Below, piece by piece: positions 17,044 through 25,330 of a stretch of DNA of 64,000 nucleotides. The position numbers were made by a program, and so were the translations under genes. The stretch's first letter is position 1; each line of letters begins with the position of its first letter. Under the pieces are notes generated by a model, which saw nothing but the letters and a program-made list of their open reading frames with translations, made no database searches and was not told the DNA's origin. The DNA lies in contig NZ_CP151803.1 in NCBI RefSeq assembly GCF_038446955.1, forward strand, positions 868,001 through 932,000, given 5' to 3'. Origin of the DNA: Pedobacter sp. FW305-3-2-15-E-R2A2. Lineage in GTDB: Bacteria; Bacteroidota; Bacteroidia; Sphingobacteriales; Sphingobacteriaceae.

Positions 17044-17051
17044 TAACTTTG
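17044..17051 (+). promoter_or_regulatory. possible sigma-A -7 element (TAACTTTG)
   Basis: Exact TAnnTTTG match. No TTG lies at the expected spacing. A transcript would start near 17057 and run into the hairpin at 17088-17136, giving an RNA of roughly 80 bases that also contains a 24-codon ORF (17070-17144). Confidence 0.35.
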
Positions 17052-17069
17052 CGATAAATGATATAAAAT

Positions 17070-17144
17070 ATGGATGATAAGTTTAGTGAAATGGCTTCAG
17101 CTATCGTTTTAAACGCTAAAGCCATTTCATATTTTTCCGACTAG
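17070..17144 (+). CDS. possible 24-codon ORF overlapping a terminator hairpin
   Basis: Reads MDDKFSEMASAIVLNAKAIS then YFSD and stops inside the 3' end of the convergent HD-domain gene. It starts 19 bases downstream of a -7 promoter match. The terminator-like hairpin at 17088-17136 lies inside it, which argues more for a non-coding RNA or a plain terminator than for a peptide. Confidence 0.15.
   Translation: MDDKFSEMASAIVLNAKAISYFSD
17088..17136. terminator. terminator hairpin between the lipoprotein gene and the HD-domain gene
   Basis: GAAATGGCTT (17088-17097) pairs perfectly with AAGCCATTTC (17119-17128), with a further AGC/GCT and CGTTT/AAACG inside, followed by ATATTTTT. It can end the plus-strand transcript and sits beyond the stop of the convergent minus-strand gene. 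Confidence 0.7.
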
Positions 17145-17734
17145 CTTTTCTTTAATATTCCTTTTTCAATACTTTCTTCAAAAAGCATTTGTGTATGCTC
17201 CCAAAGTGTTTGGGAACCATGTTGCATCGCATTGGTTTTCCTCAGCACCGTATCATATTTTACATCAAACTCCATCCAGGTTCCCCCTTCATTGGACACA
17301 TTTTGTAAAACCGGTTCTAATCTGTCCAGTGATTTTGCAAACTTTGCTTCTGCGGTCTGCCCTTCTTCAAATTCTTCCCAGACGGAAATAAATTCTTCTT
17401 TCTGTTGGGTTGGTAAAAGACCAAAAATCCTTTCTGCAGCTTTCCTTTCTTCCTCCGTATTGGTATGATTTGCGGTCGTATCATATAAAAAAATATCCCC
17501 TGAATCGATTTCTACAATATCATGGATCAGCAGCATTTTTACTACTTTTTGAACGTCTACTTTTTCATTGGCATGTTCGGCCAGAACCATGGCCATCATC
17601 GCGAGGTGCCAGCTGTGCTCTGCGTCGTTTTCGTTCCGCTGACTGTTAAATAGACGGGTTTTTCGCTGAATGTACTTGAGTTTGTCGATTTCGTGGATGA
17701 AGGCCAGTTGTCTGGACAGGTGCTCTAAATTCAT
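17141..17734 (-). CDS. HD-domain protein, YfbR/HDDC2-type 5'-nucleotidase
   Basis: 197-residue metal-dependent phosphohydrolase from the ATG at 17734 (MNLEHLSRQLAFIHEIDKLK); a longer reading from 17773 adds 13 residues unlike the family. The HD signature is complete: H40 in AEHSWH, H71-D72 in LLIHDIVEIDSGD, and D136 in SLDRLEP. It also has the family helix TEEERKAAERIFGLLP. Relatives remove phosphate from deoxynucleoside 5'-monophosphates. A role in nucleotide salvage or house-cleaning fits the nearby MazG-like gene, though the two are not in one operon. Confidence 0.88.
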   Translation of the reverse strand: MNLEHLSRQLAFIHEIDKLKYIQRKTRLFNSQRNENDAEHSWHLAMMAMVLAEHANEKVDVQKVVKMLLIHDIVEIDSGDIFLYDTTANHTNTEEERKAAERIFGLLPTQQKEEFISVWEEFEEGQTAEAKFAKSLDRLEPVLQNVSNEGGTWMEFDVKYDTVLRKTNAMQHGSQTLWEHTQMLFEESIEKGILKKS

Positions 17735-17821
17735 GTGATTACATTTGATGTTTAAGCATGGCAAAAGTAACATTTAATCCGTTAACAAGGGGCTGGATAA
17801 AGGGCTATTTCTGATAGAAAC

Positions 17822-17852
17822 TTGATTTATTGCTTATTTTTTCTTACCTTTG
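17822..17852 (+). promoter_or_regulatory. sigma-A promoter of the porin/betaine transport operon
   Basis: TTG (17822-17824), 20 bases, then TACCTTTG (17845-17852). Both elements and the spacing fit the Bacteroidota consensus. Predicted transcription start is near 17859, leaving a leader of about 175 bases. Confidence 0.6.
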
Positions 17853-17858
17853 CGGTGT

Positions 17859-18034
17859 TTTTAATTTAAACCTTCGCTGTTGTTACGCCGTCTGTGCGTT
17901 ATTTTCTTAAAAAGAAACAGCACAATATCTGTTTAAATGCCTAAGGGTATTACACCCTGGAATTCATTATAATGTTTTATTTAAAGCATTTTTTTTACAA
18001 GCCGCAATAAAGCGGGCTTGTATTAAACTTTATT
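17859..18034 (+). promoter_or_regulatory. structured 5' leader of the porin/betaine operon
   Basis: The leader contains successive inverted repeats: AAACAG/CTGTTT, AGGGT/ACCCT, and a strong hairpin ACAAGC-CGC (17997-18005) with GCG-G-GCTTGT (18012-18021) that ends 13 bases before the start codon. No known riboswitch consensus was recognised. It could control translation or be a plain leader. Confidence 0.35.
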
Positions 18035-19210
18035 ATGGTAAAATTCACACAGCTTATAGGCTGTTTAGTGCTATTTATAGTTGTTCCATTAGCCTCAACT
18101 TTAGCCCAGGACTCAATAATAACAATATCCGATACTACGTCGGTGCCCATACGGTCAGAGAAACCAAGCCTCAGGATTGGAGGTGCATTGCTGTTCAATT
18201 ATAACCTTTCTTCCTGGAAGAAAGAACAAGTCAAAAGGGGGGGAGATTTCGGGCTCGATATGTTCCGGGTCAATGCAGACGCCTCATATAAAAAACTGGA
18301 TTTTCATGCTGAATACCGGTTTTATGCCAAATCCTTCGGTGGAAGCTTTTTAAAGGATGGTTACTTAACCTATCATTTCAACGACAGTACCAATCTTGCC
18401 ATCGGACTGGTTCAGAATCCCTTCGGTAACACTACTTACAACTCTCACAACTGGTTTTTTAACCTGCCTTATTACCTGGGCTTTGAAGATAAAGCTTCTA
18501 TGGGAATCAGGTTTCACCAACAGAACAAACGTTGGTCTTATGATCTTGCCTTCTTCAAAAATGCAATGGAGCTCGATTTTGGTGATCAAACAGAAATTGA
18601 TCCTTCGAGATATTCCTATGATGTGGCCGGCAGAAATAAAGAAGTAAATCAGGGAAACCTGAAAACAGAATACCTGTTGTCGGACAATAAACGAATTGGC
18701 ATCTCCGGGATGCTTGGAGGAGTCTATAACATTCCTACCGGACAAATGGGCTCAAGATGGGCTGCAGCGATACATACGGATCTGAATTTTGGAAAACTGA
18801 ATGTGAAACTTCAGTCGATGTATTACCAATATCATTTGGCCGATTCTGCCCAATATAAAGAGGTGCTCAGCCTTGCTGCTTATGGTTCTGCTTATGAAGT
18901 AGCCACTAAAGCCTATTTGCATACCGCATCTTTTGCTTATACCGTACCTGTAAAGCTGGGCCCGGTAACGGCGGTTACCTTTTATGAAAACTATTCTTAC
19001 ATGAATAAGCCACAGGCCGGATATACAGATTCTCAAATGAACGTATTGGGAGGGATGATCAGCGCTGGAAACCTGGTGACTTATGTCGACTGGGCGGCAG
19101 GCAAGAACCAACCCTGGCTGGGACCGGAATGGCAAAATGGATTGTCTTCAGGTAATCCGGAATCAAAATGGCACAGTCGGTTTAACATCAATATCGGCTA
19201 TTATTTCTAA
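18035..19210 (+). CDS. outer-membrane beta-barrel porin (OprP/Porin_O_P-like), betaine operon
   Basis: 391-residue protein with a signal peptide (MVKFTQLIGCLVLFIVVPLAS) and then a barrel of alternating aromatic/polar strands that ends with the outer-membrane signature NINIGYYF. The segments DFHAEYRFYAKSF and LAIGLVQNPFGN resemble phosphate-selective porins. The gene lies 18 bases upstream of the ATPase gene of a glycine betaine/proline-type ABC importer. I therefore infer that it lets compatible solutes or their precursors through the outer membrane. Specificity is not shown by sequence. Confidence 0.82.
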   Translation: MVKFTQLIGCLVLFIVVPLASTLAQDSIITISDTTSVPIRSEKPSLRIGGALLFNYNLSSWKKEQVKRGGDFGLDMFRVNADASYKKLDFHAEYRFYAKSFGGSFLKDGYLTYHFNDSTNLAIGLVQNPFGNTTYNSHNWFFNLPYYLGFEDKASMGIRFHQQNKRWSYDLAFFKNAMELDFGDQTEIDPSRYSYDVAGRNKEVNQGNLKTEYLLSDNKRIGISGMLGGVYNIPTGQMGSRWAAAIHTDLNFGKLNVKLQSMYYQYHLADSAQYKEVLSLAAYGSAYEVATKAYLHTASFAYTVPVKLGPVTAVTFYENYSYMNKPQAGYTDSQMNVLGGMISAGNLVTYVDWAAGKNQPWLGPEWQNGLSSGNPESKWHSRFNINIGYYF

Positions 19211-19228
19211 CATATAACACATAAAGAC

Positions 19229-20467
19229 ATGTCTAAACTTAAGATAGAAGACCTCACACTCATATTCGGAAAGGAAAAAGAGGAGGCACTTTCATTATTG
19301 AAGCAAGGGAAAACCAAAGCGGAGATTCTTAAAGAAACAGGTTGTACCGTAGCGGTAAAGAATGCCAGTTTTAACATTGAACAGGGCGAATTTTTTGTCA
19401 TCATGGGATTGTCGGGAAGTGGTAAATCTAGTTTGTTGCGATGCCTGAACCGCTTAATTGAGCCTACATCAGGAAAGGTGGTGTTAAACCAACGTGACAT
19501 TACCAGCCTGGGAGAAAAAGAACTACAAGCCGTTCGCCGTAAAGAAATGGCGATGGTTTTCCAGAATTTTGGACTGTTGCCTCACCGTACAGTGCTTGAA
19601 AATGTTGCTTTCGGATTGGAGTTACAAGATATCCCGCAAAAGGAACGGGAAGAAAAAGCAAAAACAGTAATTGATCTGGTGAGTTTGAACGGCTATGAAA
19701 ATCAACATACCGGCGAACTTTCAGGAGGAATGCAACAGCGCGTTGGACTGGCCAGGGCTTTAGCCAACGATCCAGAGATTCTATTGATGGATGAGGCCTT
19801 TTCTGCATTAGATCCGCTGATTCGTACCCAAATGCAGGATGAGCTGATTGAATTGCAGGAGAAAATGCACCGGACAATTGTTTTTATTACACATGATCTT
19901 GATGAGGCGATTCGCCTGGGAGATCGCATTGCAATCATGAAGGATGGAGAAGTGATACAAATAGGTACGCCGGAAGATATCTTGACAAACCCGGCAACGG
20001 ATTATGTATCCTCATTTGTGGAGAAAGTAGACCGGAAGTCGATCATTACAGCTGCGAGTCTGATGTTTGAAAAACCGACGGTGGCGATTCTGAAAAAAGA
20101 TGGAGTGGAAGGAAGTCTGCGCAAGATGCGTTCTTCGGGACTGACCTCCCTGCCGGCAGTCTCCATAGATAAACATTTCCTTGGTTTTGTTTACCTGAAA
20201 GACATTCTGGAGCTGAAAGCAAAAGGAGCGCATACGATAGAAAAAGCAATCATCAAAGATATCCCTGTCGCCTATCCGGAAACTACCGTAGAACAGATGC
20301 TGCCTTTCATTGCAGAAAATGGAAGAGCGGTTCCGATTGTAGACATCACGACAAATAAACTGATCGGGATCGTTGCCCAAACTTCTTTGCTGATCGAAAC
20401 GACAGGTGCAAGCTGGGAAAATGTTACAGGAAACACAATTGATAACCTTCAAAAAGAAATAATATAG
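19229..20467 (+). CDS. proV: glycine betaine/L-proline ABC transporter ATP-binding protein
   Basis: 412-residue ATPase of the osmoprotectant importer. Walker A is GLSGSGKSS (60-68), the signature is LSGGMQQ (164-170) and Walker B is ILLMDEA (184-190), followed by the D-loop SALDP. The family-specific N-terminal extension (LIFGKEKEEALSLLKQGKTK) is present. Residues about 265-400 form a CBS-domain pair, which in OpuA senses ionic strength. The permease gene follows after one base. Induction by osmotic stress is expected from the family but no such site is visible. Confidence 0.95.
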   Translation: MSKLKIEDLTLIFGKEKEEALSLLKQGKTKAEILKETGCTVAVKNASFNIEQGEFFVIMGLSGSGKSSLLRCLNRLIEPTSGKVVLNQRDITSLGEKELQAVRRKEMAMVFQNFGLLPHRTVLENVAFGLELQDIPQKEREEKAKTVIDLVSLNGYENQHTGELSGGMQQRVGLARALANDPEILLMDEAFSALDPLIRTQMQDELIELQEKMHRTIVFITHDLDEAIRLGDRIAIMKDGEVIQIGTPEDILTNPATDYVSSFVEKVDRKSIITAASLMFEKPTVAILKKDGVEGSLRKMRSSGLTSLPAVSIDKHFLGFVYLKDILELKAKGAHTIEKAIIKDIPVAYPETTVEQMLPFIAENGRAVPIVDITTNKLIGIVAQTSLLIETTGASWENVTGNTIDNLQKEII

Positions 20468-20468
20468 T

Positions 20469-21296
20469 ATGATACATATAGGAACTTATATAGAACAATT
20501 TATAAACTGGCTTACGCTTCATTTTTCTGCATTATTTCATGTGATTAAAATTGTTGTGGAGTCTATCGTGAACTCTGTAGAATGGATACTGATGTTCCCA
20601 CCATTCTATGTCATCATTGCATTGATTGCTTTCCTGGCCTGGAAAAGGACGGGTTGGGGACTGACGTTGTTTACGTTGCTGGGTTTAACCCTGATCTGGG
20701 GAATGGGCTATTGGGCGCAAACGATGGCCACATTGGCATTGATCTTATCGGCGGCTTTCATTGCCTTATTGATGGGGATTCCTTTAGGGATATGGGCCGC
20801 AAAAACACCATTGGCCGGGAAACTCATCAGGCCAGTACTCGATTTAATGCAAACGATGCCTGCTTTTGTCTACCTGATCCCTGCTGTGCTGTTCTTCGGA
20901 CTTGGAAAGGTTCCCGGAGCATTTGCTACTGTGATCTTTGCAATGCCTCCGGCAGTGCGCTTAACGACACTTGGGATCAGTCAGGTGCCAAAGGATATTG
21001 TGGAAGCAACACGCTCTTTCGGAGCAACACCACGTCAGTTACTTTTTAAAGTAGAACTGCCATTGGCCTTGCCGACGATCCTGGCGGGAGTCAATCAAAC
21101 GATTATGATGGCGCTTTCAATGGTCGTTATCTCTGCAATGATTGCAGCTGGTGGATTAGGTGAAGTTGTGCTTAAGGGAATTACACAGTTGAAAATCGGG
21201 TTAGGTTTTGAAGGTGGAATTGCAGTGGTCATCCTGGCGGTGATTCTTGACAGAATTACACAGTCGTTCGGACCTAAGAAAAAGATAAACGCATAA
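20469..21296 (+). CDS. proW: glycine betaine/L-proline ABC transporter permease
   Basis: 275-residue inner-membrane permease with about six to seven hydrophobic helices. The binding-protein-dependent transport signature appears as EATRSFGATPRQLLFKVELP, preceded by the family motif LDLMQTMPAFVYLIPAVLFF. The C-terminus continues in IAAGGLGEVVLKGITQLKIG. The length agrees with OpuAB/ProW proteins lacking a long N-terminal tail. Start is one base after the ATPase gene stop, indicating coupled translation. Confidence 0.95.
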   Translation: MIHIGTYIEQFINWLTLHFSALFHVIKIVVESIVNSVEWILMFPPFYVIIALIAFLAWKRTGWGLTLFTLLGLTLIWGMGYWAQTMATLALILSAAFIALLMGIPLGIWAAKTPLAGKLIRPVLDLMQTMPAFVYLIPAVLFFGLGKVPGAFATVIFAMPPAVRLTTLGISQVPKDIVEATRSFGATPRQLLFKVELPLALPTILAGVNQTIMMALSMVVISAMIAAGGLGEVVLKGITQLKIGLGFEGGIAVVILAVILDRITQSFGPKKKINA

Positions 21297-21343
21297 GTTG
21301 ATCAGCGTATAAATTGATCAATGAACAAATAAAATAACATACC

Positions 21344-22207
21344 ATGAAAAGATTCATCAGCGGAATATTAATCGCATTGGCCATCGGGATGGTTTATTCC
21401 TGTGGAAATGCAACAAATGATAAAAAGGTAACGATAGCTTATGTGAACTGGGCAGAAGGAGTCGCAATGACTCATTTGTCTAAAGTCCTGCTGGAAAGAG
21501 AAGGATATACTGTGGATTTGAAAAATGCAGATGTAGCACCGGTATTTGCGGCGGTAGCAGGCGGGGATGCGGATGTGTTTCTGGATACCTGGATGCCGGT
21601 AACGCATAAAGAATATATAGATAAATTTGGTGCTAAGCTGGAGATGCTGGGAACCAATTTCAAAAATGCCAGGATTGGTTTGGTGGTTCCTGACTATGTG
21701 AAGGTCAATAGTATCGAAGAACTGAACGCCAATGCAGCGATGTTTGATGGCAAGATTGTGGGCATCGATGCCGGAGCAGGAATTATGAGTAAAGCCGAAG
21801 CTGCGGTTAAAGATTATGGTTTGAAACTGGAATTGCAATCTGCCAGTGAAGCGGCAATGCTGGCCATCCTTAAGAAAAGTATAGATGCGAAACAACCTGT
21901 AGTTATTACAGGCTGGTCCCCTCATTATATTTTCAGCAATTATAAATTGAAGTTCCTGAACGATCCTAAAGAAGTCTTTGGGGCGGTGGAATCCATACAG
22001 ACCGTTGCGAACAAAGATTTTGTTCTGGCAAACCCACAGGTGACAACCTTCTTTAGAAATTTTCAACTGGATGATCAGGAGCTGAGTTCCTTAATGGCGG
22101 AGATGGAAAGCAGCGACAATGAGAAAGTTGCGGTGGAGAAATGGCTGACGGAACATGTGGAGCTGGAAGCGCAAATGAGGTCTTTCCTGAAGACGGAAGA
22201 CCACTAA
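21344..22207 (+). CDS. proX: glycine betaine ABC transporter substrate-binding lipoprotein
   Basis: 287-residue OpuAC/ProX-type binding protein. The leader ends in MVYSC, so Cys20 is probably lipidated and the protein tethered in the periplasm. The ligand-cage regions are recognisable: VNWAEGVAMTHL, ADVFLDTWMPVTHKEYI and GWSPHYIFSNYKLKFL, where the tryptophans form the cation-pi box for quaternary ammonium. It completes the porin-ATPase-permease-binding-protein operon, and a terminator follows. Betaine is the likely ligand; choline or proline betaine cannot be excluded. Confidence 0.93.
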   Translation: MKRFISGILIALAIGMVYSCGNATNDKKVTIAYVNWAEGVAMTHLSKVLLEREGYTVDLKNADVAPVFAAVAGGDADVFLDTWMPVTHKEYIDKFGAKLEMLGTNFKNARIGLVVPDYVKVNSIEELNANAAMFDGKIVGIDAGAGIMSKAEAAVKDYGLKLELQSASEAAMLAILKKSIDAKQPVVITGWSPHYIFSNYKLKFLNDPKEVFGAVESIQTVANKDFVLANPQVTTFFRNFQLDDQELSSLMAEMESSDNEKVAVEKWLTEHVELEAQMRSFLKTEDH

Positions 22208-22225
22208 ATTTAATATAGCTTATAA

Positions 22226-22261
22226 AGGCGGTTTGGAAGAAATCTTTCAAGCCGCTTTTTT
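22226..22261 (+). terminator. terminator of the betaine transport operon
   Basis: GGCGGTTTG pairs with CAAGCCGC (with a G-T pair), an inner GAAG/CTTTC pairing closes the stem, and six T residues follow. Ends the four-gene operon. Confidence 0.75.
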
Positions 22262-22357
22262 ATGCCTCAGAATGCGGTTTTATCACTGTTTGCTAATCTT
22301 ATAAATGATTATTTAATCTTTGCGATAGTTTTTTAATTATATATTAAGTATTTTTAA

Positions 22358-22365
22358 TATATTTG
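22358..22365 (+). promoter_or_regulatory. possible sigma-A -7 element for the glycosyltransferase gene
   Basis: TATATTTG, an exact -7 consensus, lies 22 bases before the ATG at 22388. No TTG at normal spacing. Confidence 0.4.
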
Positions 22366-22387
22366 AGTGTAAATAGATTGGATCATT

Positions 22388-23131
22388 ATGAAAATAAGTA
22401 TCGTTACGGTTGTTTTTAATGGGCTGGAGTTTATTGAAGATTGCATTTTATCGCTGGCTGCCCAGGATCATTTGACTATAGAACATATCGTGATCGATGG
22501 GGGCTCAACAGATGGAACCATTGAGGTCATTCACAAGTATCTGAAACAGATTTCCTATTTCTGCTCGGAAAAAGACCAGGGTTTATATGATGCATTGAAT
22601 AAAGGGATTGCGGTTGCTACTGGTGAAGTTCTGGGCATATTGCATGCTGATGACTGTTTTGCCGATTGGGGAGTGCTCAGCGCAGTGGCGGATTGTTTCA
22701 ACGTGAATCAATGTGAAGCTGTGTATGGTAATTTAAATTTTATACAACGACATTCTCCTGCTATGTCGCGTAGAAAATGGGTTTCTAAAGTTTATAGCAG
22801 GAAGGACCTCCGGCGTGGCTGGATGCCTGCTCATCCTACTTTATTCTTAAAAAAAGAACTGTTTCTTTCTTTGGGTGGCTATTTGTTGAATTACGGATCT
22901 TCGGCAGATTATGAACTTATATTGAGGTATTTCTATCGCTATAGGATTCATGCGGTTTTTTTAGACAGGGTATTGGTTAATATGAAGTTGGGTGGATTAA
23001 GCAATGGTTCTTTCAGGAAGCGGAGCAGGGCTGCAGTTTACGATTATAAAGCATTGAGTACGCATGAAGTCCCATATCCTTTTTTAGTGCTGTTGTTGAA
23101 AAGGGTAAGGAAAGTAAGGCAGTTTTTTTAG
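22388..23131 (+). CDS. family 2 glycosyltransferase
   Basis: 247-residue GT-A fold inverting glycosyltransferase, cytoplasmic and probably membrane-associated. N-terminal nucleotide-binding strand MKISIVTVVFNGLEFI, then VIDGGSTDGT (residues 36-44) and the metal-binding DxD-like LHADDCF with D88-D89. The middle HPTLFLKKELF and SADYELILRYF are typical of GT2 enzymes that act on polysaccharide or lipid-linked sugars. The WecA-like gene follows 6 bases after its stop, so the two are probably co-transcribed for surface glycan assembly. Donor and acceptor are unknown. Confidence 0.88.
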   Translation: MKISIVTVVFNGLEFIEDCILSLAAQDHLTIEHIVIDGGSTDGTIEVIHKYLKQISYFCSEKDQGLYDALNKGIAVATGEVLGILHADDCFADWGVLSAVADCFNVNQCEAVYGNLNFIQRHSPAMSRRKWVSKVYSRKDLRRGWMPAHPTLFLKKELFLSLGGYLLNYGSSADYELILRYFYRYRIHAVFLDRVLVNMKLGGLSNGSFRKRSRAAVYDYKALSTHEVPYPFLVLLLKRVRKVRQFF

Positions 23132-23137
23132 ACGTTT

Positions 23138-24202
23138 ATGATGGAAGGGATTGTTTTTTTTGCCTTTAGTTTCTTGCAGGTGGCATTGTTAATTCCGGTA
23201 GTGATCCGCTTCTCTTTCCTTTTAGGGGTATATGACGAGGCAGATGGGAGGCGAAAAAATCATGGCGGGAACATTTCGAGGCTCGGTGGGCTCGCTATTT
23301 TTGCAGGATTAATGGCCGGTATTTTACTGTTTATAGATTTAAAAGCAGATATAAGTATGCTGTTTGTGCTGGCCTCTTTTATGCTCTTGTTTATGCTGGG
23401 ACTGAACGATGATGTTTGCGGAACAGGTCCGGTTTTAAAGATTTTTGTGCAATCGGTATCGGCCATGATTCTGGTCTTTGCAGGCTGGCAGGAGGAGCCC
23501 GATTGGATCGGTTTTCTAATGGTTTTTCTGTTTGTGCTGCTGAGTAATGCTTTTAACCTGATCGACGGGCTGGATGGATTGGCTGGAACTTTGGGGCTCT
23601 TTGTGAACCTTTTCTTTGGTATTCTGCTCCTTCTTGGCGAGGACCATGGCTATGGCGGAATTGCAATAATTCTGTCCGGATCACTTGCCGGTTTTCTCCT
23701 GTTTAACTGTGCGCCGGCAAAAATATTCATGGGCGATGCCATGGCGATGCTGACGGGACTGATTTCCGGGCTAATGGCGCTGAGGTTTATTAAACTGGCA
23801 GATGGTGGAGGGATCAGTTTTCTATATTCAGATTCAGCCATGGTTGTCGCTTTGGCAGTATTGATCGTTCCCGTATTTGATTGTCTGAGGGTGTTTTTTA
23901 TTCGGCTCCTGCATCATACCTCTCCATTCTCCGGGGATAGAAATCACATCCACCACCGTCTGAAGCAATTGGGATATACAGATAGGGCAGTGGTTTTCCG
24001 TCTGCTTATTTTTAACATCAGTATGGTCGGAATGACACTCCTGTTGCAGCATCTGGGCAATTTTACCCTGATCATTCTGCTGTTTTCCATTTGTATGCTG
24101 TCTAATGGCCTGCTTACTTTTGCAATCCGCAAAACAGGAGATAAAAATTACCGTTTAAGAGACGTTCTGCTCAGGGATACTTTAAATATCAGCCGAAATT
24201 AA
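23138..24202 (+). CDS. WecA-like polyprenyl-phosphate GlcNAc-1-phosphate transferase
   Basis: 354-residue polytopic membrane enzyme (about ten or eleven helices) of the MraY/WecA family. It transfers a sugar-1-phosphate from UDP-sugar to undecaprenyl phosphate as the first step of lipid-linked glycan synthesis. Conserved sites: NISRLGGLAIF, DDVCGTGPVLKIF, NLIDGLDGLAG, FMGDAMAMLTGL and the family-specific HIHHRLKQLG in the last cytosolic loop. The true peptidoglycan enzyme MraY is encoded elsewhere in this window, so this copy serves another polymer. Start could be either of two consecutive ATGs. Confidence 0.9.
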   Translation: MMEGIVFFAFSFLQVALLIPVVIRFSFLLGVYDEADGRRKNHGGNISRLGGLAIFAGLMAGILLFIDLKADISMLFVLASFMLLFMLGLNDDVCGTGPVLKIFVQSVSAMILVFAGWQEEPDWIGFLMVFLFVLLSNAFNLIDGLDGLAGTLGLFVNLFFGILLLLGEDHGYGGIAIILSGSLAGFLLFNCAPAKIFMGDAMAMLTGLISGLMALRFIKLADGGGISFLYSDSAMVVALAVLIVPVFDCLRVFFIRLLHHTSPFSGDRNHIHHRLKQLGYTDRAVVFRLLIFNISMVGMTLLLQHLGNFTLIILLFSICMLSNGLLTFAIRKTGDKNYRLRDVLLRDTLNISRN

Positions 24203-24262
24203 TCGCTGCGTAATTTTTAATATTCTATCCGGAAATAGTATCACTCCTATAAAGAATATAGG

Positions 24263-24270
24263 TACTTTTG
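24263..24270 (+). promoter_or_regulatory. sigma-A -7 element of gapA
   Basis: TACTTTTG matches TAnnTTTG, 64 bases before the gapA ATG. The -33 region has no clear TTG. Confidence 0.45.
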
Positions 24271-24334
24271 CGCCGTAATTTACAAAGGCCGGGCGGCATT
24301 TGGGATTGCTACACCAACAAAACAACAGATAGAA

Positions 24335-25330
24335 ATGAATATAGCAATTAATGGTTTTGGTAGAATTGGCCGTATGTTTTTACGTAGGGCAATTGAGAAA
24401 AACATCAATGTTGTGGCCATCAATGATTTAGGTGATGCGGCAACGCTGGCACACTTATTTAAGTATGATACGGTACACAGAGGGTTTAAAGGGAAAGTCT
24501 CTTTTGAATCAGATGCCTTAATCATTAACGGAAAGAAGATTCAGCTGTATTCAAAATCCAATCCTGAGGAACTTCCATGGGCAGCTTTGGAGATTGATCT
24601 GGTCCTGGAATCTACGGGTAAATTCATTAGCCGGGCAGGAGCGGGGCAACATTTGCTTGCCGGTGCTAAACAAGTGTTGATTTCTGCACCCGCTGCAGAT
24701 AAAGATATCCCTATGGTCGTACTTGGTGTAAATGACGACGCGATAGATTTAAAAAGCACCATTCTTTCCAATGCTTCCTGCACGACGAATAATGTGGCAC
24801 CAATGGTGAAAATATTAGATGATAACTGGGGCGTATTAGAGGGTTACATCACTACGGTTCACTCCATGACGGGGGATCAGAACCTTCATGATGGTCCACA
24901 TAAAGATTTAAGAAGGGCAAGGGCGGCTTCTGCTTCCATCATTCCGACAAGTACTGGTGCGGCAAAAGCAATTACTAATATTTTTCCTCATCTGGAAGGT
25001 AAGTTGGGTGGTGCCGGGATCAGGGTTCCGGTTTTGAATGGTTCTTTGACAGATTTTACCTGTCTTTTAAAATCTCCGACAACCATCGAAGAAATTAATG
25101 CAGCTTTTAAAAAGGCTTCGGAGCAGGAGTTGAAAGCTTTGGTGGAGTATACTGAAGACCCGATTGTTTCCGTTGATATTCTAGACAATCCACATTCCTG
25201 CATTTTTGATGCACAGCTGACCTCTATCGTTGGAGATATGGTTAAGGTAGTGGGATGGTATGACAATGAATCCGGATATTCTGCGAGATTGGTAGACCTG
25301 GTTCAAAAAATTGAGAAAATAAATGGTTAA
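24335..25330 (+). CDS. gapA: glyceraldehyde-3-phosphate dehydrogenase
   Basis: 331-residue glycolytic enzyme converting glyceraldehyde-3-phosphate, NAD and phosphate to 1,3-bisphosphoglycerate. The Rossmann start is MNIAINGFGRIGRMFLR. The catalytic Cys149 is in SNASCTTNNVAP, the phosphate site reads SMTGDQ and the partner loop is GLGGAGIRVPV-like. D33 in AINDLGD indicates NAD preference. It sits upstream of a GNAT gene that overlaps its end by 8 bases, and of pgk, so lower glycolysis genes are clustered. Confidence 0.97.
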   Translation: MNIAINGFGRIGRMFLRRAIEKNINVVAINDLGDAATLAHLFKYDTVHRGFKGKVSFESDALIINGKKIQLYSKSNPEELPWAALEIDLVLESTGKFISRAGAGQHLLAGAKQVLISAPAADKDIPMVVLGVNDDAIDLKSTILSNASCTTNNVAPMVKILDDNWGVLEGYITTVHSMTGDQNLHDGPHKDLRRARAASASIIPTSTGAAKAITNIFPHLEGKLGGAGIRVPVLNGSLTDFTCLLKSPTTIEEINAAFKKASEQELKALVEYTEDPIVSVDILDNPHSCIFDAQLTSIVGDMVKVVGWYDNESGYSARLVDLVQKIEKING

